Shown: piece after piece, positions 44,431-57,300 of the stretch
Numbering within the stretch: the stretch's first letter is position 1
How the letters are laid out: every line of letters begins with the position of its first letter
Made by a program: the position numbers and the translations under genes
Assembly: GCA_964017235.1 (NCBI GenBank)
Contig: OZ024936.1
Location: 48,845,028 to 48,909,027, forward strand
Direction: 5' to 3'
DNA: 64,000 bases
From: Sabellastarte sp. h YS-2021
Lineage: Eukaryota; Annelida; Polychaeta; Sabellida; Sabellidae
Notes under the pieces: model-generated
Database searches by the model: none
The model's input: only the letters and a program-made list of their open reading frames with translations
What the model was told of the DNA's origin: nothing

Positions 44431-44634
44431 TTTATTTATTTGGGGTTTTACATCGCTTTCAACACTGTACAGGTTATATCACGACGAGTAGTTGGAAGGG
44501 CAGAGCAAACCAGTACATACAGTTCGTCACGGTTCTGTACTGTAAACTGCCGACCAACGGCAAGCAAATACCAGCTTTCCCTTTTGAGGCCTTGCCGGGA
44601 ACCGAACCCCGGCCTCAGAGGTGGGAGGCCAGGT
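44431..44634 (-). mobile_element. tRNA-derived SINE, family 1, 5'-truncated
   Basis: Contains tail, body and B box but lacks the A-box head. Flanked by an imperfect 12-bp repeat, cct(a/g)ggctttta, at 44419-44430 and 44635-44646. Confidence 0.85.
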
Positions 44635-44979
44635 CCTGGGCTTTTAAAAATTATTTTTCTTTAGATCAAATTTAAAAATAAAATACTGGCTATCTTATCA
44701 TGTTTTGACAAATAATTCATTTTCCCCTCTCCCTCCTTTCAAACTTCATGCACCCTTAGAAATCATTAAATTCTACCCGAGTGTTAGGGTGAATTTACAT
44801 GCTGTTTTATTCTGTCTTAAATTAATCATCTTTACCTGTACTGTGTTTTCTTGATCTTTAACCCCAGCACTAAACTGTCTAAAAATTTAATTTTTAAATG
44901 TAATGTCTTAATTGCATAATGTTTTGTGCTCCTATGTCATATGTGCCATAAATTGATTATTTTGTAATTTGCTTTAATC

Positions 44980-45185
44980 ATGTATGATAATGTTCATGCT
45001 CTTCCTGATGAGATTCGTGTGTCTCCCTCCCTAGCCTCTTTCAAAGGCAGCTTAAAACCTGCCTGTGATGCTTGGCCTTTTTTTCTGTCCCTGGATACTG
45101 AAATTGGTTGACGTTTTTGGTTATGTTAGAGCCCTCCTTGTAAAGGGGGATTAAGCACTATAAAAATCTCATTAGAATTACAATA
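44980..45185 (+). mobile_element. L2-like LINE 3' fragment
   Basis: Translation gives LPDEIRVSPSLASFKGSLKT, the usual L2 C-terminus, then a 3'UTR ending ggattaagcactataaaaat. Confidence 0.7.
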
Positions 45186-45959
45186 ATGATATTTTTAGTA
45201 GAATATTATTTTTATAGTTTTGATTAATTATAAAAGTCATATTGCATGCTACTATCTTGGGAGAGGGCAGTTGTCGAGGTATTTTGTGAAAAAGTAAGAC
45301 AAATTGACAGTAATCAGATCCATTCCAACTCAAAATTTATCATAAGGAAGTGAATTTATAGCATAGCTAGTGCATTTCTCCTTGACCTATTGTCACTTTT
45401 CTTATTTATATTGATAAATCATTTTACAATAAAAGTAAGACTTTCTATTGGTTAATAAATTTACAAAGATATTTGACGAAAATAGAAACAAAGGGAATCC
45501 ATTAAACAGTAATTATTGTTTAAAATTCTGATCAATACAAATGTCATTGTGCGAATTGTTTCTTTAAATATAATTGACGTTGAGGAAGCTGTAAAACATT
45601 CTGATTTACGTATTTTGTAACTTTATATTAATTTGTTTACATTTCATACAAAATTCAAATTTTACATAATTTTGGGTAAATTGTAAATATTAATGTTTGA
45701 TACAAATTTTATGAGTATTTGGTTTCTTATATTTAGAACTCAACTTTTTATGTTTCATTGATTTCATATCAACATAATAACGACCCAATGAAATATTTTT
45801 GCCTCAATCTCTTCAATCTTGGTCCATTCCTACCTACCCCTTCTATATGTTTCGCTATTTTTCCTCAGACAAAATATGACACATCAATTCTAATTTTAAC
45901 AGTTTTTTATAGTACTTAATCTCTATCTATGGACAGATTCAAAGGCAGATAATACTGGC

Positions 45960-46390
45960 AAAAAACAGAGATCTATAATCATTTATCCAGAGACATAGTA
46001 GGGGTCAGCGCCATAGAAAAAGGCTGAGACAAGACCAGGAAACCAGGGTGGGTATGTAAAGAGATAGGTCTTCAACTTCTTTCTGAAAGAAGAGAGAGAA
46101 TTGGCCGAGCGTACACCATTTGGCAGATCATTCCAAATCTTTGGGGCATCATATGCAAATTCAAAATGCTTTGTAGACTGATGTCGTTCAGACAGGAGTG
46201 ATATGTGAGTACTTGAGGTATTGGCAACAATTCTAACAATACTATTATGAGTACACTGAAGCTTGAGTTGAGAAACTCCTAAACAAGGCATTACAGTAGT
46301 CAAGAAAACTTCTAACCAAAGCGTTGCAGCCGAAAGAGCAGCATCATGCCTGAAGTACCCTCTGAGTCACTTATACTCCCTGAGATGAAC
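45960..46390 (-). mobile_element. L2-like LINE 3' fragment
   Basis: Minus-strand translation has VMPCLGVSQLKLQ, NSIVRIVANTS, FEFAYDAPKIWNDLPNGV and FRKKLKTYLF, matching L2 C-termini. The ORF is open for 106 codons. Confidence 0.8.
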
Positions 46391-49090
46391 AAAACAGGCA
46401 TGTTTCTGACATGGACACAAAATGACAACAAGTAACATATTAATACAAACATTACCTTCAAATATCTGAATCCAAATGTACCAACACAAATGCTATGAAT
46501 TTTACCTCAGCACAAGTTACGTAAAAATCACCTTACAGCAAACTGAATACACTTTAATCGTAATATAGGCTTCTTAACACAAATGCACTGTAAAGAACTG
46601 GATTAACCAAAATGATAGGATAAGATTATAATTTTATGACTCGAATCATATTATTTATGTACACTGAGGATGAGACAATACAATCAGGTATCAAACAACC
46701 TTTATTCTACCGTTTGGTATACTCAATACATAACACAGAGTCCAATTAAAAAGCAACAGGACTTTCACAGTTTTCTCCAGTTTAAATAGGCTTCATATCT
46801 GTGTATATCAGATCGAATTATACTGGTTCCTGGCATCAATTCACACACATAAGAGATACTAAGGCTACGATATAGGTTATCCGAAAACGGTCCTAATTTG
46901 TTGAGAAACCGAGTACAAAACAGCAAAGTGGGTAACTGAAATACTAATAAAATATGGTTTAAATAACTGAACCCCTTGGTTAAACCTATGTAGTCAGATT
47001 TGTCTTCCTGGTGTTAGTTTCTCATGTTATTTTCCTCAGTATCACGGAAATCTAGCATTTCATTTCCAACATATTTGTTTACATCATCCACCTTGGTTGT
47101 TTCACGGGCATTTCCAGTTCGTTACACTTAAATGTAGTGACCCAAATTCAGACTGGTTCTTTCCAAACGAACACTTGGTCTTGTTTTCTAATGGTGTCAT
47201 GGCGTAAGTAGATGCAAGCTAGACACCCTTTGCCTCTTCAGTGAAAGAAAAATGATGTTGACTATGATTTTTTACTACCAGTGCAAGATATGCATAGTGG
47301 GTTTTTTTTCATTTATTGCAGTGCATTCAAACTCTTGACATGGTTCTCCTAACCTTTTTTCAGGACACTGACAATAATTTTTGATTATATTTTCACAGAA
47401 AAACATTGAAAGCAATCCTTATATATGACTTAATCAAGTACAGCGACTAACAATGATTGATACATCATTAAATCCTGTATATTTCATTTCACATTTATGG
47501 TAAGAAAAACACATGTAAAACTAAATGAAGAATAAATATTTGAAAAAATGCAAAATTAAGGAAACCCACTTAGGTCTAAATCTCACTGATAACTAAGCCT
47601 TGTTGTGATTAATTGGATTGTTAAATAGTTTTTGAGTCATTGAGCAGATATTGTTGGAAAATCCCCCAAAATTATGCTTAAAGTAAGCCCTGGTTGTGGA
47701 TAATAGGATTGTTAAATATAGGCTAAATAATGTCCACAGTTTTGGCAAAGGTGTTAAGCAATTCTATGTAGATTATTTTGTATGGTTGTCACTGATTAAT
47801 AGAGGTCAGTTCCACTTCCAAGGACTGTCTGGGAGCAATCCGGGAGAGTTTTGTTTTTGCCAAATGTATGTTTCTGGACGTGTCCCTGGATGATCTACAT
47901 GGCCCTAAGTACATGCAAAATTGCTTCCAGTTCACTCAAAGATGGACAGGAATTGTCTCCCAAACATGACCATGTAGAGAGGCCTCCTATTCACCTCAAT
48001 CAGAGAGAGATTGTAAAGGACTCTAAAAAGTCATGTTAAAGTATAATCAAGTACCCACTATAGTCCCCCATAGACCAACCCCAGAAGGAGGTAAAACTTT
48101 TCACTCCCAGACTGCTCTCAGAAGTTATGTAATAACACTTAATATTCTGGGGAATGAAATGGTGGGCCTTACATGGCCAAGTTTCATTTAGTGTTCTCCC
48201 AGATCAGTTATGTAGGCCTGTAAGATTTGAGGTAAAATCAACGACTTTTCCTCATTTGAAGACAATACTAGAGTTCTTCCTCAAAAATGCTACTTAAATG
48301 TGGGCGCAGAGTTTTTTTATATCTGTTTTATTTATTGTCCTTTGCAGTGTTTATGTCTCTACTGCGTGGTGAATTTCCATTTATTAAATGTCATTTTTGA
48401 TGCACTGAAATTGTTGATTAATTTATTATTCTAAGAGATTCTCATTTCATACAAAAGAGTATAACATACAAAAACAAGCACTACCCTTGGGGGAGCAAAA
48501 GACTCAGCTGATGATCCACAGCCAGAGATTGGTGAAAAAATCCTTAACATATTTCCGAGTCCCAATGAGATTCCAGACCAAGTTTGAGTAGGACAGAGCC
48601 AGAGGTAGGCAGACAATATGTGAAAATAAGACCAAAATGTGATTAAAATGTATTTGAGTCATGTAGCAGATATTGTTGGAAAATCTCTAACTTATTAACA
48701 GTTTAATAGTTTTAAATGGTTCCAATACAGTCATACATTTTTGTATACCATTATGATAGGTTTTAGTTGTACATGTTAGTAAAAGCATATAAATTAATAG
48801 AAAGCATTTCAATTCTGCATTTACATACTTTTGAATAATAAAAAGTCAGTTACAAATAAATAAAAAGTCAGTTACATTAGACTTAAAGCTGAATCGTAAA
48901 TAGGGTGTATTCCACATTGCAAGTATTTGCTAGTCATCCAGGTTCATTAAGGTTGGAAATCTGTATTATTTACAGGGGGATCTCGGGGTCAGCTGAGTCC
49001 AGCCTAATTTCCCTTTGCTCCAGTATCCACACCAGGCCAGTCCAATCAAAGGACACCTCCCAAGAACTGTATTCTTGAAGGAGTCAAGAT
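46391..49090. other. Duplicated non-coding flank, unit B
   Basis: Segments align with unit A (46920-47220 with 15380-15700; 47690-47800 with 16370-16480; 48340-48560 with 16510-16760). ORFs in these segments are not preserved between the units because of single-base indels, so I treat the block as non-coding. Confidence 0.55.
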
Positions 49091-49091
49091 G

Positions 49092-49225
49092 AATTGTAAC
49101 CTAAGGTCTGCCACATCAATTCAAATGAATTCCAGAAAATTGCAACCTAAGGCCTGCCACATCAATTCAAATGAATTCCAGAAAATTGTAACCTAAGGCC
49201 TGCTACATCAATTCAACAAAAGCTC
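49092..49225 (+). repeat. Tandem repeat, three 46-bp units
   Basis: The word attg(t/c)aacctaagg starts at 49093, 49139 and 49185, 46 bp apart, each followed by ctgccacatcaattcaa. Very similar units. Confidence 0.85.
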
Positions 49226-49776
49226 CCTAAAGATGAGTTAAGACATATGAACTGGACCAACTCATTGTGTAACAAAAATGATCTGGTTAGAAGGAGCTTT
49301 GGAGTGAGATCATATTTTCAGTGACTGTTGTTTCAAGACTGCGATGGTGGGAAAATAAATGTTTGTGTTTAATTATGGCTGCAATGATCAAAGTGACACT
49401 TATTTGAAACCAGTGGCAAATGAATCGTGATCAATGATTTCACTGGCTGGCTAAAGGTCAGTGAGCATTTCCATGGTTGTTTATGCAAAGAATACCCTGA
49501 CTATTTTCATAAAGCCTTTCCCTGAATACCTTTCTGGTGTTGGTTTCAATTTTGTTGTTTTGTGTGCTTTTGCTGCTTAACATATTGTCATTCACTCTCA
49601 CTGAAGTAATCACTTCTGAATCTCTTTGTGATTTGTTTTACACAAATCGAGATCGAGAATCTGGAAAGGATGTACATATTCTTGCAGGAGACACAGAATA
49701 TGGCCTTACGCATTGTATGGGGGACACAGCATCGGGCACTACACCAGAAATGCACTGCACATGTTGTTTCATAATT

Positions 49777-49920
49777 GGGGGAAAGTTGGTAGTTGCTTAC
49801 CGATGGTTGGCAGTTTACAATACAGATCCTTGACCAAATATATGTACTGGTTTCCTCTGCCCACAAAACTATCGTGATATGACCTGTACAGTGTTGAAAG
49901 AGATGTAAACCCAAATAAAT
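49777..49920 (+). mobile_element. SINE family 1 fragment, head missing
   Basis: Body and tail match family 1 (ttggtagttgcttac, tatgtactggtttcctctgc, gacctgtacagtgttgaaag), but the tRNA-like head is replaced by unrelated sequence. Diverged, so an old copy. Confidence 0.8.
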
Positions 49921-50009
49921 CAAATTCTCTGAAATGGATTATTTTCTTACTTTGTCATATTCTAATTCAGGTGGAGCAGGAGTCTGGGACTAATAATACA
50001 ACTGCAATT

Positions 50010-50456
50010 AGTTTCAAAAAGATTTTATTTCTTTTATCTGAATTGTGAATTATATGTACTTCACATGAAATTCGAAATGCAACACTCAGCTCATTGTCTT
50101 CAAGGCTCTAATCTCTGGCCATCTATATTCTGAAACATGATTCATACAAACTTGTTATGATTTAAACAGCAAAATATCAATACACAAAGAAGCTTTAAAC
50201 ATTTTAATATTTTCTCTTTGTTGTAAGTTTGAAGGTCTATATGCACCCAAACTGATCTAATATGACAAATGCAATAATCTCAGACATGATGAGCCTTTCT
50301 ACATCTGAACTAAATGGTGAAAACATGTTTAAAGTCAGGCCATAAATAAGGAAGTTCTTGTCATTTTAACTGAATCACTATGGTATATGCTAACCATAAC
50401 CTACTGATCTGACAAAAGTTGGATACTTTTTCAAATAAAAATAAATTTGTATCAGG
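50010..50456 (-). other. Gene B terminal 3'UTR exon
   Basis: Begins after tacag at 50457-50458, aligned with the gene A acceptor, and runs to the conserved poly(A) signal. No coding content expected. Confidence 0.6.
50024..50029 (-). terminator. Poly(A) signal of gene B
   Basis: AATAAA on the minus strand within AAAAGAAATAAAA, aligned with 20950-20955 in gene A. Confidence 0.65.
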
Positions 50457-50639
50457 CTGTAACATACTATTATATCTACTTTTATGACAGGACTAAGAGC
50501 ATTATTTTATTTATCCCAACTGCACAGTTACAGCCAAAGCTCTGAAGTGACTAACATTCCCCGAACTGAAAGACAGAGGCTAAAAGGATGACCAATTATC
50601 AATGCAAATGAGGTTCTTTAGTCTGCCACTAGGGATAGG

Positions 50640-50764
50640 ACCAGTAACAGTGGACCACCGTTTTAAGTGGTAATCCAAGCCATTAGGTATTACCTATACC
50701 TGGATTTGAACCTAAGTTCTCTGTGTTCTTAGGCAAGTGTGTTACCCACTAGGCCACCGTGACA
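50640..50764 (-). repeat. tRNA-derived SINE or tRNA relic, third type
   Basis: On the minus strand an A box tggcctagtgggtaacac and a B box ggttcaaatcc have correct order and spacing, followed by a body unlike families 1 and 2. Not foldable by eye into a full cloverleaf, so a SINE head or relic. Confidence 0.6.
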
Positions 50765-50816
50765 GAGGTTTAAGTTTGGTCTTAGTAAACATTGACAAAT
50801 ACAGTCACATCAGGTG

Positions 50817-51164
50817 CCGAAGCCTCCTTTGGAAAGGATCTCCTTTAGTAAAGGCAGGTCATTTTTATTCCTTTGGGAAGGCCACCTTAAAATTCAGTTT
50901 CACAAAGCCTCCTTTAATTTTCCTTGCCAAAGGTCTTCCTTGAAACTTAAGGAGGAAGCAAATATTCAATAAAGTGATTAAACATTCCTTGAAGGACACT
51001 TCCTTAAATTTAAGGTAGGTCCTTAGCTTCCTTGAACTTTAAGGTTTCCTTTAAGGAAGAAGGTTTTGTAAAACTGAGAATTTTTAAAAGGGGGGGGGGG
51101 GGTTGAAAGAATTCCTTGAATTTAAGGTGACCTTTATCTTAAGGAGGCTTTGTGAAACTGGCTC
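50817..51164. mobile_element. Palindromic MITE-like element
   Basis: Many inverted copies of a ttaaggagg / cctccttaa word and of tttcacaaagcctcc / ggaggctttgtgaaac. It is flanked by a direct repeat caggtg (50811-50816 and 51165-51170). Contains a 12-G run. Lies in the 3'UTR intron of gene B and is absent from gene A. Confidence 0.55.
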
Positions 51165-51212
51165 CAGGTGTGGTTCTTGCCAGTTAGATGTAGAACATAT
51201 TTACTCACCGCA

Positions 51213-51218
51213 TATTGT
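51213..51218 (-). other. Conserved splice donor after the gene B stop codon
   Basis: GTGAGT on the minus strand 8 bp after the TAA, aligned with GTAAGT in gene A. Confidence 0.6.
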
Positions 51219-51226
51219 TGCACATG

Positions 51227-51373
51227 TTATGAAGGAATGCAGACTACTAATCCCAGTCCTTTATATTCCATCTCCTGACCTAATAAGGGAGTCATGGTAA
51301 TCTCAATCAAACTTATGTGGATGGCTTCTTGATTGTCTGGTTTAAATATCCAAAAGAATCTGTTGTCCTTTTT
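51227..51373 (-). CDS. Gene B exon 7 (last coding exon)
   Basis: 147 bp from atttcag to TAA. Codes KKDNRFFWIFKPDNQEAIH through LGLVVCIPS, one residue longer than gene A. Confidence 0.9.
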   Translation of the reverse strand, partial: KKDNRFFWIFKPDNQEAIHISLIEITMTPLLGQEMEYKGLGLVVCIPS

Positions 51374-54300
51374 CTGAAATGACCAAAAACTGCATAAATT
51401 GTGATGATACAGGGATTATAATGTTGTATGATGAGAATACCTTTCGACACTGGTAGCGTTTGATTAAATTATTCGTTATGTGTAGTATTTTAATATGAAT
51501 ATGAATTTGTCTTTACAGCAATGATAAACCTATGGGAGATGAATATTATTTTCCTTCTTGTCAGATATGACATAAAAAAGATATTTTCCAAAAATTAATA
51601 TATATAGATTTACCCTAATTTCATTGTTGTGATTTCAATGGAAAATTTATTGTCATTTTGATATTCAGTAAAAACATTGTTAAAAATCTTGAGATATTTG
51701 GTAACACATTACCTTAACACCTTGCAATTCTTTCTTCACGCCATTTGGATTGGTTTGCACTTTGAATTCTGCAATATCTAAAACTTCAATTCTAAATCCA
51801 ATCAGCAGGAAAAAGGATCTTGGAACTGAAAAGTATTTCCACAGTTTTACCAATAAAATTTTATGTTACATTTTGTTCTGTTTATTTTATCAGTGACTAT
51901 TGATCAACCAATATGGAACTCTAACAAGAACCTGTTGAATAATATTATTTTGGGTTAGAATAAGCTCTCGACACATTGATCTAAAACACCATTTCATCGA
52001 TGAAAAAGTCAGTATGAAGTCATTTTTAGCATTTTTTCTATGTTGTAAATACACAGGAGGTACCCTATGAACATATGCAGCTACAAATGTGTGTCAGAAG
52101 GAAGAATTAATGAAAAATAGAATACCAAATATGAAAAGTGTATTAGAACAGTGTTACGGTAGTTCAGATTATAAAAAATGGTTAAAAATCATAAGGTTAT
52201 GTAAAATGTTTTCTTTCAAATCATTATTTAGCATCAAGTATTCTATATCCACCTTGAAGATATACAGGTAAAATATCTTCAAGGTGTCATATCACATATT
52301 GACTTAATTGACCTGATTCAACATTAATAGCATGTACAAGTTGTTAATTTTGCATTCTTCTTGTTTTTGACAGACTGATTGCATGCTTCACTATCCCACT
52401 GGTTGACAAGTTTGACAGATGATCGCCAGTGTGGCCATGAGTTTTAATTTTCTACAAGACAGTATTGGGAAATAATGATTTATAACAATAGCTGTTCTTA
52501 ATCCTAGGCGTTTTCATTGTACTTATAAATTAAACTTGAAATATGAAAATGTTGCAGATAATTATTCAACTGCATTTCAAATTTTCAATTTCTAAGCAAT
52601 ATTTTATAATAAGTATAAAAGGTTTTATCCTCTTATTATTCGGTATCCTGCGAGATGCTCCTTTTTGTAAAGGTCCTGGTGAGTGGTTTCAGAACCCCAT
52701 TTACTCTGCACCAGGTTTCTGAAACCTTGTTTTTTTAAATGGGAAATAGAAGAAAAAGAATTGCGTGTTAAAACCAAAAAAAATGTTGTACAGAAATATT
52801 TCTTTATTCTAACATAATATAAATGGGGAAAAATCTACATGTATATCAAAGCATTTACAGTGGAGTTTCGGTGTCATTCATGTCATCAGGTGTTTCCCTG
52901 TTGTTAATTTCATTAAAATTCCAGCAGTATGGTCAAATAAAGCAAATTAATGGCTAATGAACAACACAGAGAATAACACTAAGTTAAAGTGCAATTATAC
53001 CAGATGCATAGCCTCTGTAGATGGGATCATAACATTCTGTTCAAGTTAATTGAATGATATTTTGCAAAAAGGTCTAATTTGGGGTTGTATGCTACCATCA
53101 ACAGCAAGGGTAAAATTGTCAAACGCCCTTACCATTGCCATTGGGAGATGAATCCATACAGAGATCACAGCCTGTGATTAGATGCTAAACTTGCAATGAC
53201 CACACACTATCTCAAACATTTTCAAAGAAGCTACAATTAATGTCTCATTTTTCATGCGGTCATACTTTAAATTTTCACCAAAAGGTTAATTTCAGTTTTA
53301 TAAAAGGTTTCTTTTTTTCGCATAGGCCTCACTGCATAACAGCAGTGTGAGACCTTAAGTCTGGGTGAAAGAGGAGAATTTACTACACCAGGAAACCTGT
53401 AACAACAGAACACCACAGACAATCACCGCATAATTGGTATAAATCAGGACTGTGACATAGTGAACAAGTAGAAAGTTTAGCTAAAATTTCACTAATTTCA
53501 AAGATACTGAAAATGATTAATTTTCACCAAGTCTCCCCTAAAGAAATCAACACACATTAAAAGTTTTCACTTGGCATTAATTTTCACCATACAATCTGAT
53601 TAGTTAAAATAGCTAAACTTAATGCCCAGAGTAAATTTACAGTTACACATAAATCAATGAGTTCTGATAAATAAGCCAGGTAATTTAATAAACCAAATAC
53701 AAAGTATTAAACTATGTAATTGTAAAACTATTAAAATATTGTGTATTAATACCGTAAATTAGGGTAAACCTTATTATCAGTCAAATATGTCAATGTATTA
53801 TCTATTTTTGTTATAATTTTTCATAGTTTCACATATATTTGACACTCGATAATCGATAAATTGTTCAAATCAGCTGCCATATTTACTTATCTGGTACTTC
53901 CTGTTGGTTTACCCATATGAAGGTACCAGAATTGGGTTGGTTAAAACCCAACAAATACACAACCCAGGGGAGCTAGGATTTTTGTATCTGTCACTCCTTG
54001 ATTTTTCAACCTATTATGGTTTTATGATGGTAGGGGGAGCTTCTCTGCGTGGCTGTATAACATGTTGAGGTGGGTAGCCTGGCTTTTCACAAATATATAA
54101 AAATGGTCTGCATGGGCATACTGGCTAAAACATAAGCTATGCCCCAAAGCCCCAGTTTTCACCTCCAAGTAAGATCCCTCATATAAATACAGTCTTACGT
54201 TGTATTCAAACAAGAAACTTACACAGGATTGTTAGTGTCACAGGGACTATGCTTTTCATAGACCTGCCAGACTTGAACAAGGCATCGTTTGCAGGTCCAC

Positions 54301-57300
54301 CAGGTACAGCCGTAAATTGAAAACCTTGTGTGTTTGGAAATGTCACACTTCGCCTGTTCGGACAGTCCCTCGGACACTCATTTTTTCCCAGTTTTTCTGT
54401 GGCTAATAATAAAAAAAACAAGTGTTATTAGTGACATTTACTCAGAGGATGACTCTCTGGTTTGTTGTAAGAGTAACCAATATTAACATGCAACCACTTT
54501 CCTTATACTGAAGAAAAAAAATTACACTGTCAATGAAAATCGATAGGAAGAAGCAAGGCTATAACATGTCATTAAATACCTGTAATTAAAATTTATATAT
54601 TACATATGCTTGTAACTAAATATGCTTGTGTCCTGAATTTGTAATCTGTAAAGGTCACTTATTTTATTTCCTGGTCTTTATTCCCCAATATTTTAGGGCA
54701 AATAATAATGCATAATGAATAATAAATGGGGACACCCCCAGTAATTAAATCTCAGACAATATATTCCTAACCAAATTTTCCTATTTGGCTAGACAAAAAT
54801 ATTATTAATTCACGGTTTTATGTGCCAAAGAACCAGCTTCTCACCTATAAAATAAACCATTTTGGGGGGTTATAATTCAGATAAATTGATTTATGTAATA
54901 TTAAATGAGTGACAGTTTCAATTGAAATCTTTGAATTTTGAAAAATATTAGATGGTTCAAAAATAAGTGCAAGTTTATAAACAGTACAAACCATTAACAC
55001 AGACTATGATTCTCAGATCACCATAGTTAAGTACTTCTTCTGGCAATGGTGTCAAAACAATTTCAATGAATAGAATTTTCTGTGGATCACCTTCTTTATT
55101 ATTAATACGCCATCTGTAGATATTGTTCTTTTCCTGTGTTAAAAAGGGTGAGATAATACATTAATACTTTACAATAAGGCTCAAAATTGCCTCAAAACCC
55201 AGTCAGCACCATTTAAATTGATATAGTGCATAAATAATTTTATAATTTTATCATTGTAATTTAAACAAACCAGTTTACATCAGTCAGTACATTAATAGGC
55301 TTTTATAATTATTAGTGTTTATAATAATTTAAGCATATAAATTAACGAATCTGTTTAAACAGAATATTACTGAGATATCTAAATGTTTTGTTAAATAATT
55401 CTTTGCTTAAAAGTAAAACTTTTACAAATGCATCCTTTTACAAATACAATAACACATTTTTTTAGATTGAAACTACTCATGTAAATAAACATATTTACAC
55501 AGAAATTTGTCAGTGAGTGAACCCCCCTCTAATGAAACCAATTATAACACAATTATTATTGTTATCGCAATATTAGATCTTTACTCTCTCTTGATGCAAA
55601 AATTGGCACAAACTGTGACTATTTTTTTATTTTACTTTTAAAGGGTGCTTCTAGTGGGGAATTTCACATAATGTGGTAAATTTTACATTTTTCGGCTCAC
55701 ACATGAATCATGCAAGCATGTGTTTGTTTTGTCTGTGTTTATCAGTGTTTATGGTAATTCTAAAAGTGATGAACAAATCTTCCTAACATTTTGGCGTGGG
55801 TAGGGCTTGGCATATGGAAGAAGTGATTTAATTTCGGGAAATGATCCAAATCATATTCTAGACACAAAAAATCCCAAGTTCTCAAAGGTTCCCTGTACAA
55901 CGTATTTTCAATTGCTGTGGCTTTCTGATTGACATAACTCCAAAAGTAATGAGTGGACCTTTATTAAAATATATAAATATTTTTATGTTGGTAATGTCTG
56001 TTGAAAGGAAAATGATCCTGATTGTATTCTGGATACAAAAAGAAATCCCAAATATTCAGAAACACCCTTCTAAGGAAAAATATATGTACCCTACACCCCA
56101 AACCAAAATAATCTGATCTAATACGGTAAGCTCAGATGCACGCCCTATGAATCTACTGGGAATTTTTATAATTTTACATGTTGTATGCTGACATTACCTG
56201 CCAATCCTTTAGGCGTTCCACAACATCAATGTGAGGTCAAGGTATATAATGTAACTTCTAATTTTACTCTCAGGCCGTGCCATGCTTTAACATGGACTTA
56301 AAATACTTATGTGTGCAACATCATAATGTAAATATAATCGAGCCTGTTCAGCAAAATTACCTAGTTGAATATAGTTTGACCTCAACAACCTAAACATGGA
56401 AATTTTACGAGAAAGGGCCTTCCTTGCTCCAACCCAAAACACACTGATACCTGTACAGGGCCTAGTGGCTGCACGATCTCTGACACTCCAGTCATTGATG
56501 CATCAATGGCTCCAGCATTTTCAGCTGAGATACTGAATCCATACAGAACAAACGGTTCATCCACTTGTGGTTGGTGAAAGCAAACAAATAAATACAACAA
56601 TATTACAATATTATATTGAAATTATTACTGGCATGGGACCTGCTGGATCAGTTTGGAAATACCTTAACCTTATTTTTGCCTATATTATTTGGGTCAACTA
56701 ACCATGTAACTGTAACAAATTAACAGCTCCCCCCCTCTTTCTGTAGGGCTCACTTTTCAAAGTGATGTTGACAAGTACATGTCAGATTTACCCACAAACC
56801 CATCCCTAACATAGAACTTTATCTTCTCTACAAATAGGCTAAGCCAGGTGGTCCTTGGTTACCCCTCTCTGATGTGACTTATGAGCCCTTGTAGTTTCGA
56901 GGCAGTGCCAGGTATGACCCCGGTAGATCCCTCTTGATAACATACAAAATGTATACCTAGATGAACTTATCTAGGTCCAATAGGGGAATAAGGTTATGAG
57001 CTTTGATGGTTAACAAGGTTATTAGTGTGTGGTTTGGATTAGTATATTTAAACACAGGTGGAAAAATGACTAGCAATTCACATATTTTATACTTCAGGTA
57101 CCTTTAATTAATGCACTACTATCAAGAATCACTGGCTTTGGTTTTAGTGTAGAAGAGAATTAGATATGGGGAGGACAATGCACCAGCAGAAACGCGCTTG
57201 CTGACGATTTAATACAAAAAGATACTACAGATACACAGAAAGAAAGAGAATAACAGAGAATAGGCCGACAAAGTAGCGGAAGAGCTGCAGAAATGAAGCA

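Noticed and set aside
44302-44664. Plus-strand ORF of 120 codons
   Set aside because: Mostly antisense SINE family 1 sequence.
48431-48616. Minus-strand ORF in a segment conserved between units
   Set aside because: The matching segment at 16560-16760 differs by single-base indels that break the frame, so conservation is not at the protein level.
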